From Andrena cerasifolii (Eukaryota; Arthropoda; Insecta; Hymenoptera; Andrenidae): DNA of 64,000 nucleotides. The position numbers were made by a program, and so were the translations under genes. Shown piece after piece: positions 1 to 9,496 of this stretch. The stretch is from contig NC_135120.1 in assembly GCF_050908995.1 (NCBI RefSeq), positions 558,001 to 622,000 on the forward strand. Direction: 5' to 3'. Below the pieces are notes generated by a model. That model was given only the letters and a program-made list of their open reading frames with translations. It did no database searches and was not told the origin of the DNA. Position 1 is the first letter of the stretch. The number at the start of each line of letters is the position of its first letter.

Positions 1-1262
1 CTCCGCGAGCAGATGGAAAGGAGGGGACCCGGCCAAGGCGGACAGTTCGACGTGTGACACCGTGCGATAAGCTCGCACGGATCGGAGGACCGCCTGGCGA
101 TGAACTCTTGCCAAAAGTTCGCGCCCAACACGGCAGTCCTCCAGGTCGCCGGCCCAGACAGGCGCGCCGTACAGCGCCATGGACCGAACGACCGTCACGT
201 ATAACCGTCGAACACCGTCGTGTGGACCACCCAGGTTGGGCATGATTCGACGAAAGGCGAATATCTGCTTCTCCAACCTGGGGGCGAGGGTCTTGAAGTG
301 GCGCGTGAATCGCCAGTAGGTGTCCAGGGTCAGACCGAGATACTTCATCGATCGGCCGACCCTGATGCAGGCTTCCCCGATCCTCAGGGACGCTCCGTTG
401 GGGACACCGCTCCCAACCCTGTCCGCGAGCCACATCGCCTCGGTTTTCTCCAAGGCGACTCGCAGACCGAGTGTCCCGATCGAGGCAACGACGCGTCGCA
501 GCGCTCTCTCCGCGAGGCCGATCGCGTCCCTCCACTTCCGCCCGGAAGCCACCACCAGAGTGTCGTCGGCGTAGCAGACCAACGAGACCTCCGGCGACGG
601 CATCTCAACCCGCAGCACCGCGTCGTAGGCTAGGTTCCATAGCAGGGGGCCCAACACGGACCCCTGCGGAACCCCGCGGTGCACTGGAGCCACCCCGTTC
701 CCTCCACGGCCGACGTACGACACCGATCGGTCGCGGAGGTAGTCCCGGACCAGGCGGCGAAGGTAGAGCGGGACGTTGTGAAACAGCAGCGCCCGCTCGA
801 TCGCCGCCCAGGAGACGGTGTTAAAGGCGTTGGCTATGTCTAAAGAGACAGCAACGCTCACACCGCCCCGCTCGGCGCTACAGCGATCGTACGAGTTGAA
901 TCGCATCGATGGTCGATCGCTGCCGTCTGAAGCCGAATTGACGGTCGGATAGGTCCGGGCCAACGGCCTCCAGGTGCGCGCACAGGCGGGCAGCCACGAC
1001 ACGCTCGAGGAGCTTGCCCGCCTCGTCCAGGAGGCATATCGGCCTATAAGCCGAGGGTGACTCCGCGGGTTTTCCAGGCTTCCGGAGGAGGACCAGCCTC
1101 GCCTCCTTCCAAGCAGGGGGGAATCTGCCGGTTCTCAGGACGGCGTCGAACAGCCGCCTGAGGCCGACTCCAAGGGCACTCAACGCGCAGGCCCATACAC
1201 GCCCGGGCACACCGTCGGGACCCGGAGCCGCGTTCCTCTTACGCATTCGCTCCACCGAGGAA
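1..1262 (-). pseudogene. R1-clade-like LINE reverse transcriptase, 5'-truncated and frameshifted
   Basis: On the minus strand the frame 1255 to 878 gives an RT N-terminal block containing GPDGVPG, then a YRPICLLDEAGK-type motif and FGFRRQRST. It stops at about 878. Homology resumes in another frame from about 867 and stays open to position 1. That frame shows SLDIANAFNTVSW, a GVPQGSVLGPLLWN motif and the catalytic YADD at about 562-573, followed by thumb sequence. Between the blocks a frameshift or small deletion near 868-880 breaks the gene. The block order and motifs are those of R1-like non-LTR retrotransposons (family knowledge). No endonuclease domain is present, because the copy begins inside the RT directly next to a U6 copy. 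The 3' end lies outside the window. Confidence 0.85.
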
Positions 1263-1269
1263 GCGAAAG

Positions 1270-1319
1270 AAAAATGTGGAACGCTTCACGATTTTGCGTG
1301 TCATCCTTGCGCAGGGGCC

Positions 1320-1359
<40 letters not shown>

Positions 1360-1376
1360 ACTGCCGAAGCAAGTAC
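1270..1376 (-). ncRNA. U6: U6 spliceosomal snRNA copy (probably retro-copied)
   Basis: The reverse complement of 1376 to 1270 matches the U6 snRNA essentially end to end. It has the 5' stem-loop with GCTTCGGCAG, the invariant ACAGAGA box at about 1335 and the AGC-bearing catalytic region. It also has the GATGACACGCAAAA segment and a terminal T run at 1270-1274. Relative to the Drosophila U6 I remember, the 5' stem carries paired changes (GTAC/GTAC) that keep the stem. There is no TATA box at the expected upstream distance (about 1401-1406), where transposase coding sequence begins instead. It abuts LINE sequence in the same orientation, so I infer a processed U6 fused to a LINE rather than an active gene. 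Confidence 0.9.
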
Positions 1377-1759
1377 AGCCCGCGACTACCTAAATCAAAC
1401 CTTCCAGGACAGGTGGATCGGCCGCGGCGGTCCTGTTGCGTGGCCTCCACGGTCACCGTATATGACCCCGCTGGATTTTTTCTTCTGGGGCTACCTGAAG
1501 GTAATTTCATTATTGCTGTTACTTTTTCTTATAAGTATTCTTTTTTTACTTACGTTTTGTATTTGTTGTACAACAATCATTTCAGGATGAGGTGTACCGT
1601 CAGCCAGTGGATACACTGGAAGACATAGTTGTTCGAATTCACGCTGCAGTAGCAAATATTACGCCACAAACATTGCTGGCCGTCCAAAGGCAAGTGATTG
1701 TACGCGCTGAGGCGTGCATAGACGCTGAGGGTGGTCACATCGAGCAACTGCTCAAATAA
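1377..1759 (+). pseudogene. DDE transposase C-terminal fragment with an intron
   Basis: Coding sequence starts immediately after the U6 copy. It reads a block with WIGRGG, then WPPRSPYMTPLDFFLWGYLK, the signature surrounding the second and third acidic residues of a mariner-related transposase family common in insects. At 1500 the exon ends in AAG|gtaatt, and the frame resumes after ttcag at 1586, so 1501-1585 looks like an 85-bp phase-0 intron. The second exon continues 57 codons to TAA at 1757. The N-terminal half is missing here. If the U6-LINE fusion inserted into this gene, that half should lie left of the window. Confidence 0.7.
1501..1585 (+). other. Probable spliceosomal intron in the transposase fragment
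   Basis: It has donor AAG|gtaatt and acceptor tttttcag-like ttcag. The flanking exons join in phase 0, and the interior is AT-rich with stops. Confidence 0.6.
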
Positions 1760-2094
1760 CAGTAATCGGCCCCTTTCGGGGCCACCAATTTTATAACGTA
1801 GGAACAACACGTTCCATGAAAAGTAAATTAAGTGATCAGTGTTAGTGGCCGTGCAGTGAAGTGAATATTCGGTACATTAACCCGGATGCACTTGACGTTG
1901 CCATCCTTACCTTCGGGTGGTGTTATACCTGCGATCAGCTGAGCAGTGGGCGCAACCCTACCATAAATCTTTTCGTCCACCGATGACCAGGATCGGCACA
2001 GTGACCTACTTAGTGACACAGGTTTCCGTAAAGGAAGGAAAGGAAGGAAAGGAATTCCCATAGGGGTGAGTGTTATTTAATTTATTAGTGATTA
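1760..2094. other. Intergenic, nothing recognised
   Basis: There is no supported ORF. A short purine-rich run with repeated aggaa units lies at about 2033-2055. Confidence 0.5.
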
Positions 2095-2309
2095 TTAGGT
2101 GTAGAAATAAATTCTGTTCGATTTTAGGGTTCAATAACAGCTTGATTTAAAAAAAAATAAAAACAACTCAATCATCGAAATAATTTCCATTATTGTTAAT
2201 TACCTTTTGCCAATTTTCTGGTAGCTTACGAATATCACTGCGATAGAAATTCGGTTGCTTTATACCGATTATGTAAATCCAGTCTGAAAGAATTTATTCA
2301 TACACCTAA
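2095..2309 (-). mobile_element. Mariner-type internal-deletion derivative (215 bp)
   Basis: The ends are inverted: TTAGGTGTAG at 2095 and its complement ending at 2309. Both ends share an AATAAATTCT block. TA dinucleotides flank both sides (2093-2094 and 2310-2311), as expected for Tc1/mariner target duplication. On the minus strand about 30 codons of a transposase tail survive at about 2175-2270. They include a LPENWQKVI-type motif and end in FDD and a stop. The element is therefore a mariner that has lost nearly all of its transposase. Confidence 0.65.
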
Positions 2310-2560
2310 TATTATTTTTTAAATTTAGTTATGTTGGCCGTGATTAAACTACGGATTTTTACCTCAATAACGAATTATGATCACTTGTCACACTTTTTTT
2401 GTTACATTACCTTTTCGTTTATGCCTTATTTGAAAACGAAATTTGCGTATTTCTTGTCCTCTCACTTCAAACAATTATTATTTAAGATTCCGCTTTAAAG
2501 TAAAACTGTGTAACGCGATTTCCTTCGATGCATGCCGACTTGCTTGTTCATACCTTCGTA
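2310..2560. other. Intergenic, AT-rich
   Basis: No supported gene or structured repeat was seen. Confidence 0.4.
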
Positions 2561-2768
2561 GTACAAGCGCAGCCGCCTGCCGCATAGCCAACGCTACAAC
2601 GGGAGCTCGGGCGGAAGGCGCGCGCTCTGATTGGTCGGGGGTTTTTGTTAATATCTCGTTAACGAAGCTTCGGACAATATTTTCGCTAAGGAAAAAGTTG
2701 TTTAATCACCCCCTGAGTCACCCCTTTCAAGGAACTCCGACATTTTTGGGACACCCTGTATGGTCTAC
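2560..2768. repeat. Interspersed repeat ending in GGGACACCCTGTA
   Basis: This segment ends with gggacaccctgta, a terminal motif I recall from several insect DNA transposons. It cuts off the Gypsy A pol gene at about 2768. Family assignment is uncertain. Confidence 0.35.
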
Positions 2769-3012
2769 GCTGAACGATTCTCGAAGGATCTTTAAGTCGT
2801 ATTTCCAATTGTCCGGTATTCACTCGAGATTTGGGTACCCCCCGGGAAAACGACGCTGAATACTGTTTCAGTATCTCAATTAATTGTGTCCTGCTCTCTA
2901 CAGATACATCAGTATTAATATCGCAAAACTTTATCTCATCGTTATCTGTCTCTTTGATCTCACACGCATTAACGTCTTTGCAGCGTGATAGTACTACTTT
3001 ATCTGCTGTCAT
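2769..3012 (-). pseudogene. Gypsy A pol N-terminus, truncated
   Basis: This frame is the in-frame continuation of the gag-protease ORF after a TAA at 3022-3024. It has the linker typical of Gypsy Pol just before RT, with SFSRGVPKSRVNTG and then an LEIRLKDP...RRPYR block. Homology stops at RRPYR, where a different repeat begins. The RT core, RNase H and integrase are absent, so the element cannot move by itself. Confidence 0.65.
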
Positions 3013-3021
3013 TCTAACACC

Positions 3022-4242
3022 TTAACACTGACCAAGAATTTCACGACCAATCAGAATAGAATTTTTTAGAAAATTATCTGGAACCAGATGGAAAAGTATT
3101 TCTAGACACGAATCATCAATTTGTACTTCTGTTAAAATTTGGATGGTGCTGGATATTGATGTTTGCCCTATACCAGTGAGTATCACAATGTTATGAACAC
3201 GTTTACCGGAAAATTTTGAAGCCAAACTTTCTTTCATAAGAGAGCATTCGGCACCAGAGTCATAATGATACAGAAATGACTCACCATTATGAGTTAAACG
3301 TCCGCTATGATTGCCTATGGTATATAGCTCAACGCGTCGCTGCGTTATGCTTATTGAGGCTTCTGGTGTGTTCCTGGTGTCCTTGCTGTAGGTTCCTCGT
3401 GGACATCTGGAAGCGTAGTGGCCGATTTCACCGCATCTGTAACAGCTCACCGCCGCATCCTTCTGAGGTCCTCTTGATGCCCCAGAAGATGAATCAGCAT
3501 TTGTAGACGACGATTTCTTTTTGTGATAACAATCCTTGGCTCGATGTCCAGATTTTCCGCAGGTGAAACACACACTTTCGGTCTGAATAGAAGATTTGAA
3601 CCACTTGTTGGTGGATGGAACTTCCTTAGTTGACGAATAAGGTATTGCAGCCTGGAACGTAGACGAAGGAACAACTGTGGCCTTTCTCTTTAGAAACGAA
3701 CAAGCCTGTAATTCCCGTTGTAGCTTGTCTCGTGAATCAATCTCCGTTGTGAACGCCAATCTCTGAAGACATCCATCGAATTGGGCGGTATGCGCCAAAA
3801 CCAGTGCCACTGCGATCTGCTCCATGTTTAGATCTTGAAAACGTAGAGTTAGTGTCGTCATCAGTCTTGCTGCATATGCAACCAAACACTCTCCTCCCTT
3901 AGGTCGTCCATTAAGCACGTCAATTAAAGTTGCCGCAGTTGTTTCATAGCAATTGTAATGAGCTAGGCATAATTTTTTAAATTGCGTCCACGTCATTTCA
4001 GGAAATGTGACTTGAGAAAGCCACATTGATGCACTTCCCTTCATTGCACCAGAGATTGCCATCACTAAATCTCCGCCTCGTAGATTCCGCTCGGATAAGC
4101 ATAGGTCAGCTGTGGCATACCACGCTTTCGGGTCGGAATTCGGTTCATCAGGATTGAATATCGGTAGGGATATTTTACTATGAACAGGAGATTTAATCGC
4201 ATCAATCAGATCCTTCATATTGTTATGGTTTCGGCTCGGCAT
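3022..4242 (-). CDS. Gypsy A Gag-protease (406 aa)
   Basis: The protein is Gag of a Ty3/Gypsy-type retrotransposon, forming particles and binding RNA. It has a retrotransposon Gag domain at about residues 30-180. Two CCHC zinc knuckles follow, at about 225-238 (CFTCGKSGHRAKDC) and 267-280 (CYRCGEIGHYASRC). A retropepsin-like domain with DSGA sits at about 328-331. The ATG at 4242 lies just inside the presumed 5' LTR. The ORF itself has no breaks, but an in-frame TAA separates it from the pol remnant immediately downstream. It is probably a dead element with an intact gag. Confidence 0.8.
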   Translation of the reverse strand: MPSRNHNNMKDLIDAIKSPVHSKISLPIFNPDEPNSDPKAWYATADLCLSERNLRGGDLVMAISGAMKGSASMWLSQVTFPEMTWTQFKKLCLAHYNCYETTAATLIDVLNGRPKGGECLVAYAARLMTTLTLRFQDLNMEQIAVALVLAHTAQFDGCLQRLAFTTEIDSRDKLQRELQACSFLKRKATVVPSSTFQAAIPYSSTKEVPSTNKWFKSSIQTESVCFTCGKSGHRAKDCYHKKKSSSTNADSSSGASRGPQKDAAVSCYRCGEIGHYASRCPRGTYSKDTRNTPEASISITQRRVELYTIGNHSGRLTHNGESFLYHYDSGAECSLMKESLASKFSGKRVHNIVILTGIGQTSISSTIQILTEVQIDDSCLEILFHLVPDNFLKNSILIGREILGQC

Positions 4243-4249
4243 AGCAGAA

Positions 4250-4494
4250 GTTTAATGCGAAAGTACAATAGAAGCAATAGAACATTAACAAGAACAGGGT
4301 AACAGATAAACCGAATACAATCACAAACGCGCGAGAAATATGTATATGTCAATGCGTCTGCACGTAATGGCGTCTGGCTATCAAATGACAGCTTGACAGG
4401 CGATCGATCCGATCGCCTTCTTCTCGCTGTCCTCTTGTTCTTGTCACGAGCACCAGCAGGCCCTGGATTCCAACCAAACGGTGCTCGCAACAAT
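4250..4494 (-). repeat. Gypsy A 5' LTR, diverged
   Basis: Positions 4365-4494 closely match the last ~130 bp of the Gypsy B LTRs at 48060-48196 and 54150-54280, including the cgatcgatccgatcg segment and the terminal gctcgcaaca. The remaining part down to about 4250 is only loosely similar. It precedes gag in the right orientation. A 3' LTR is not visible. Confidence 0.6.
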
Positions 4495-4731
4495 GTTTTG
4501 ATTTTGAACTTCCAGCAACTGCCGAAGAAAACCTTCTCTCGATGGTTGTATGTCGCGCTCAGGACGAACTTCGGGAATAGAATCCCCACAAGGCTGCTGA
4601 GAATCTCTGCTTGGCTGCTGCTGCATTTCTTGAATTTGGGGTGTAACGCAGTTACGTGGTATACGTGGGAAACCGAGTATTTTGTATCTAGTCGGTCTAA
4701 TCGGAAGAATGTTACTCGCGTTGCAGTACAA
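4495..4731 (-). pseudogene. Possible retroelement Gag-like fragment
   Basis: An uninterrupted minus frame starts at 4731 and runs to the Gypsy A LTR edge. It is Gln/Pro-rich with several Arg-Pro motifs. It may be the N-terminus of another element into which Gypsy A inserted. No domain is recognisable. Confidence 0.25.
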
Positions 4732-4749
4732 ATTATTGGTTAATAATTT

Positions 4750-6680
4750 AGAAAATTTTGTTTGGTATCGGGAATCAAAGATCTCGTCCTATACAGGCCC
4801 GCATTGAGTTATTGTTAGGGATGCATATCCATGCTACGGAAGGTTTAACAGTAATTAAATTTTTGCTCAAGATGTAAGGTTCAAATGTGAATGATTTTCC
4901 TTTTATTCTTTTCTACTAATGAGTTAGAGAGGCTGGGGAGTCAAGGGAAAATCCCAAAATACTAGTCATACCAATATTGACTCTCCGTTACCTCTGCATG
5001 CACAATGATCGAATAAAATACATGAAATTAATCTCTTTACGTGAGACGACGCTTGCCGATCAATTCCGAATTACAATATTTAAAGATAGAATGCGCAACT
5101 CACCCACTTTATCGGTACACTTTTAAAATGTATTAATTTCGGCCGCTTGTCTTTGAATATTTTTCTATGGAAAACACCTTTCCGGGCCTGGGAAAGAAGG
5201 AAATCACACTCACACTATATACATATGAATAATACAATACCAATAATTGATAGTAAGCAAACACAAAATAGATTTGAGATCTAACTGAAGGTTGATCTCG
5301 TAGCAACAGTTTTATAGCGTAACGTAATAGTTAAACGTCAATATTTAATGAACTTTAAATCGCAGATTTATAAAATTGAGAAAACGATGAAGTTAGAACA
5401 CGTTTTACGTGGAAAGATGAGTCCATTCACTAGAACTTTAGGAATCTACGGCTCGAAATAGGATTTGAATTAATAAAGAGAAAATTATTATCCACGGACA
5501 CTCGTCACGCTCTTCGCGACTGTACGACAAAGAGTGCCTCAGCTTCGCGCCCTCGGGCGCGTCCAGCCGCGAGGACCGTTCCGAGATAAGCTGACGCTGC
5601 AATCCTAATCATGCCCCAGCGACAGAAGCATGATGTCATTAGATGTTCTCACCTTCATCCTTTAATACTTTCGCTACCGGCGCCTAACAGGGTACTCTAG
5701 TCCTCCCGCATTCTCGCACTCAGATCACTCCTTTACATTGATGCGACGATTCGACGGTCGGAAATGCGCACGACGAGGTTTCACCAGAATGCTAGATGCA
5801 TTGTCAAGACACACCCCCGCCGCTTACATTTAATCAATGTCGCGAGGTATGCGAACCACTGCTCATTTTTGAACGAACTACTGAGAACTACACTGATGCC
5901 TCAGCACAGTCCCACGCTCAGGGTACAGTGCTGCGACCAAACGTCGGTACGACGACGGTCCGAGAACCGAGTATTCGTTTTCAAAGATAAAATACAGTAA
6001 GCAAGGGTGCGCTCGACTAGGGGTTTCTCAGAACGCTAAGCGTTGTCGAAGCACTTTGCCCACTAACAAAAGAAAACGCAACTAGAGATAGATTTTAAAT
6101 TTTTTTATAAAACTTCGGGACGTAACAGGGGTAATTCCACTTCTGATGTCGGAATAAGGGGAAACAATGAAGCCTCAGAGGGCGATTGGGTGTTTCCATT
6201 GGCTCTTCTCCTCGCAAAGCGTCTCATTTTTTTTAATTTGAATTTAACAAGAATTGAACAACGTAATTATGAAGAACTTTCAAGGAATTACTTTAAACCA
6301 AAGTATAAACTATAATTCTATTTAAATCGAAAACTAATGAATTCTCGGGAAGGGAAAGCTGAATTGTCTTCGATGACGATTTCTTTCGGAATCAATCTCC
6401 TTTTCTTTCTTTTTAAAATTCCGCATTCAAATTATCAACCTTTTCCGGTTGCTAAACAAACACTTCCGTTTCCCTTCCGAGACTACATTCAAGCGCCCAC
6501 AAACAGTCTGACGCTTGCGTTTTCGATTGGCGCTAAAATAATTTCGCAATTCAATCATACATGACTTCATGTCGTCATTAGTAATAGCATTAGTAATAGA
6601 TTGTAAAGATCGACTATCTATTTGCTCGACTCTGTGTAAGCATTGTAACGAAATAAACAGTACATCTCAATTAAATTTTA
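4750..6680. other. Two kilobases without a recognised gene
   Basis: ORFs here are short and lack motifs. A GC-rich patch lies at 5500-5640. The string cgggacgtaaca at about 6117 resembles the edge of some insect LTRs, but no partner copy was found in the window. Confidence 0.4.
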
Positions 6681-6688
6681 TTCTCCGA

Positions 6689-6760
6689 CACACACACACG
6701 CGCGCGCGCGCGCGCGCACACGCACACCCGCACAAGCACACGCGCACACATACACACACC
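6689..6760. repeat. CA/CG dinucleotide microsatellite
   Basis: A run of alternating ca and cg dinucleotides with a few interruptions. Confidence 0.9.
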
Positions 6761-6834
6761 TTGGGGGTTTTCTATGTTTCTTGTAATTAGTGCTATATGA
6801 CTCTACTATATGTATGGTTGCAGTGTACGACCGC

Positions 6835-6913
6835 TACCGTTTACAGTATCGTCAGAAATTCTCTTGAAAATCAGTTCGTAAAGGCCGGACGTTCCTCCGT
6901 ATCTTACACCATC
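6835..6913 (-). pseudogene. Fragment of a second Polinton copy
   Basis: The reverse complement matches about 80 bp of the provirus gene at 10990-11067 with scattered differences, preserving the GLYELIFKRI peptide. It lies outside the left inverted repeat and points the other way, so it comes from another copy or a rearrangement. Confidence 0.7.
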
Positions 6914-7271
6914 AGTAGTAAGGCTAAGCGGGTTCTAGACCAGGTCCTCTGAGGGGAGCGCGGGGGCGGGGGAAAGTGAGGCTGCGCGGGGGAGCGCGGC
7001 GGAGAGAAACATGGGCGCGAGGCCTGCGGGGAGTGGAAGAGCGGGTGCGCGCGCACGAGCCGCGGAGTGGGGGAAGCCGTAATCGTGGAGGGGATCAATC
7101 CGGGCCGGGCCGCCGCGGAGGCCTCTCCAGACCTGGCCCACCGCCGGAAATTTTTCAGAGCGTGGCATTGACCCCCCAAAAAAATCTCTTTCAGAACTTG
7201 GCCCACCCGAAAATTTTTTCAGATCTAACCCAGGGTGGGGACTGTCCTAGAAAATTTTTCCAAACCAATAT
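6914..7271. other. GC-rich spacer with degenerate repeats
   Basis: Positions 7140-7240 hold three degenerate units, each an A/T run followed by tttcaga and a ggccca or acccag block. No gene is supported. Confidence 0.35.
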
Positions 7272-7700
7272 GTATCAGAAATTGTTTCGGACGATGTCGG
7301 GAAAGATCGGCGTTTTTCGACACCGCGTCTTCGAGGGAAAGAGACGGAGCATTATTTTAAAGTTAAAATTCTAGGAGGGAAAGAGACACCACTACATAGG
7401 GGATAGAATCGCATGCATTCTAAAGCTAGCAGTATTTCAAAGCGTTCCGATTTAACGTCGCAGCGTTTCGCGCGATCTCGCGTAATTCGGCTCCTCTGGA
7501 GCGGCCGTGCAGGGTGATGTCACTTGGCGGCGCGAAGAACGAAAGAGAATTATGCAGCGTCGGCAGAAATCTTTTTTCCCAACGCAGAGAAATAATAATT
7601 ATTGAAACGGCGAATCTTAAAAATTAGGCGGTGAAAGGAGGAACACGGTTAAATAAAATTGAGAAATAATATATGTTTAAGAAATATATATTGTTACAAA
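7272..7700 (+). repeat. Left inverted repeat of the Polinton-like provirus
   Basis: The reverse complement aligns over about 410 bp with 33091-33496. Shared landmarks include gatctttcccgacatcg, tgcatgcgattctatcccc, cgccaagtgacatcaccc and the ttgtaacaatatatat end. Homology on the outer side stops at 7272, so the outermost part of the repeat has been lost or replaced. Confidence 0.75.
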
Positions 7701-7769
7701 TAATAATATGAAAGAATAATGTGAAGGAATAATATAGAATATAAAAAACATAATTAAAATTTATTTGGC

Positions 7770-8042
7770 TTAATTATCCCACTCGATAACATCATCAGCA
7801 AATAGATTAGTTAATGGTAAATCCATAGGAACTTGCACAGGGTCAGTTTGAACTGCAACAACACTAGCCCGAAGCCCCGATACTTTATTCCTACAGGTAT
7901 CAAAATCAATATTTTCCGCTTTGTCGTTTCGCCAAGCCACACTCTTTGGATGATACGCATGATTATTCCGAGATATAGTTATTTGTACATTATCATCATC
8001 ATCGAAATCGCCTAAAAACGTTTGTTGTTCATATCGATGCAT
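7770..8042 (-). CDS. Small acidic provirus protein with VQTD motif
   Basis: This 90-aa product has no recognised fold. It starts at an ATG at 8042, is rich in Asp/Asn, and carries VVAVQTDPV in its C-terminal third after a CRN tripeptide. The neighbouring minus-strand gene has a matching CRN plus VAVQTE arrangement, suggesting two divergent members of one family. It is the last of four minus-strand genes of the provirus. The VQT(D/E) motif resembles ligands of the dynein light chain LC8, which is inference only. Confidence 0.5.
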   Translation of the reverse strand: MHRYEQQTFLGDFDDDDNVQITISRNNHAYHPKSVAWRNDKAENIDFDTCRNKVSGLRASVVAVQTDPVQVPMDLPLTNLFADDVIEWDN

Positions 8043-8104
8043 CCAATATTTGTCGTCATCCTCGAAGTAGTCGTGTATTGGATTATTACATTTTTTAAAA
8101 ACTT

Positions 8105-8341
8105 TTAAAAAATGTCGCCATCCTGATTAGCTTCCGCCTCATAAAGTTCTGCACATCGAATTGCTTCGGTTTGAACCGCAACATTTCGACAGGCCACATA
8201 CACATTCGGGCTGGATGAATGGGTAACTGCCGCAGCAGCGGTGATCGTAGCGGTAGCCGGACGTTTCAAATTCATGGGCAATGACATAATCTGAAACCGA
8301 GTTTTCTTATAATTCTCAAAGTTACTAACACAACGATTCAC
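8105..8341 (-). CDS. Small provirus protein with VQTE motif
   Basis: The product is at most 78 aa; a second ATG that begins MSLPMNLKRP may be the true start. The middle is Ala/Thr-rich and is followed by VACRNVAVQTEA. It shares the CRN...AVQT pattern with the next gene downstream. The function is unknown. It sits between the PLA2 capsid gene and the VQTD gene on the same strand, 62 bp from the latter. Confidence 0.5.
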   Translation of the reverse strand: MNRCVSNFENYKKTRFQIMSLPMNLKRPATATITAAAAVTHSSSPNVYVACRNVAVQTEAIRCAELYEAEANQDGDIF

Positions 8342-8492
8342 TGAAATATGATAATGGAAATTTATGGTATTAATCGATGTATTTCGTGTGTATTGGAAGG
8401 CGGACGATATCCTTCAAAGCGATCTCGCTTACAATAACACTTTGATGCGATAGTCTTCGATGTAACTGCAATCCACTCAGATGCAATAAATT

Positions 8493-9197
8493 TTAAAACG
8501 TTTCTTGTAGTAACGTATGACCTGACCAATGCAGTAGCATGAGAGAACTGATTTCACGTAGACATTCCATAAACATTTTTCGTTTCGTTATTCCCTGTCC
8601 GCGCTTGTATGGTGCGAGATAAAGTCCGCGACCTTCCATGGTTCGATTATGACGCTGCATTTCCTGCAGCTGATGTTGCGCCGCCTTATTATCGTTTACC
8701 GCCTTGGCGATCCCCGCTGCTCCACCGGCCAATGATCCGAGAACACCTAGCAGCGGGAGAAGTGGTAATATGCCACCTCGTTTTGCCACCGGAAGAATCC
8801 GCTTTTGCGATGCTCTCCTTACAGTCCTTTTGCGGGTTTTTATTTTCATCCCCATTCCGATTTTCATCTTAGCTTTCATAGCTGCCCAAACAGCTGTAGC
8901 AGCACCTCTTTCACCCAGAGTCGAGTCTCGCGCAACGATGCGTTTTCGCGCTTTGTCAGCGAGAACCTTATCTGACGCGTGCCTTTCACCGAGGTTGTTG
9001 CTACGCGAATATGCAATATCGTGTTCGCGACACGTTGCGTCCAACGGATTGAAGCCGCGATCGCCTCTAACCAATCGTTTTGCCAGATGAGTTCCTGGAC
9101 CACAAAACTGATATCCCGGAATATGTAGTTCGATAGGTAACGCGTTTATCGCCCGATTTAACAGACCACAACCTTTCTTTACTCTCTTCCGCAACAT
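8493..9197 (-). CDS. Phospholipase A2 / pVI-like minor capsid protein
   Basis: This 234-aa protein has an N-terminal parvovirus-type PLA2 domain. The calcium loop YQFCGPG is at residues 29-35 and the catalytic HDIAY at 59-63, with NPLDATC between. A basic Lys/Arg-rich linker spans about 108-140. A hydrophobic, Gly/Ala-rich helix spans about 143-166, followed by GRGLYLAPYKRGQG near 189-202, which I recall from adenovirus pVI/pX-like proteins of Polintons and adintoviruses. In parvoviruses this domain opens endosomal membranes, so an entry role is inferred. The His-Asp pair and the glycines of the loop are intact. The start overlaps the next upstream gene by 19 bp. No breaks were seen. Confidence 0.85.
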   Translation of the reverse strand: MLRKRVKKGCGLLNRAINALPIELHIPGYQFCGPGTHLAKRLVRGDRGFNPLDATCREHDIAYSRSNNLGERHASDKVLADKARKRIVARDSTLGERGAATAVWAAMKAKMKIGMGMKIKTRKRTVRRASQKRILPVAKRGGILPLLPLLGVLGSLAGGAAGIAKAVNDNKAAQHQLQEMQRHNRTMEGRGLYLAPYKRGQGITKRKMFMECLREISSLMLLHWSGHTLLQETF

Positions 9198-9496
9198 TCG
9201 CTGCAGTTTTTAATCAATGGTGCTGGACCGTCGATATGCGTTCGCTGCCAAGGGCGATTATAATGTTCCAAGCACCGACGATACTGCTGAACCTCAGAAT
9301 CGGCTTTTATATGCTCGGGGAGTCTGTCCCACAACTGATCGATGTGTCTGCCAAACTCTCGCAGTAGAATAATCTTTGGTATATATTTCAACTGCTCAGC
9401 GGTTAGGTCTCGAATATCACAATTATCCGACAGGATCAGAAGCATTTTGAATAATGAGCTGTGTTGCTTCGGCGCGAGCCTATAAATAGAGCGCAC
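9179..9496 (-). CDS. Conserved small Polinton-associated protein
   Basis: This 105-aa protein begins MRSIYRLAPK. It is mostly helical in composition, with a Leu-rich middle and a Cys pair near the end. I recognise it only as something that accompanies PLA2 genes in insect Polinton-like elements, and the function is unknown. It overlaps the PLA2 start by 19 bp, and its upstream side faces the divergent ATPase gene 46 bp away, so a shared bidirectional promoter is plausible. Confidence 0.55.
   Translation of the reverse strand: MRSIYRLAPKQHSSLFKMLLILSDNCDIRDLTAEQLKYIPKIILLREFGRHIDQLWDRLPEHIKADSEVQQYRRCLEHYNRPWQRTHIDGPAPLIKNCSECCGRE

Noticed and set aside
220..824. Plus-strand Pro/Arg-rich ORFs
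   Set aside because: They are shadows of the minus-strand LINE reverse transcriptase.
1270..1376. Active U6 gene
   Set aside because: The upstream side is transposase coding sequence without the expected promoter elements; it is kept as an ncRNA copy only.
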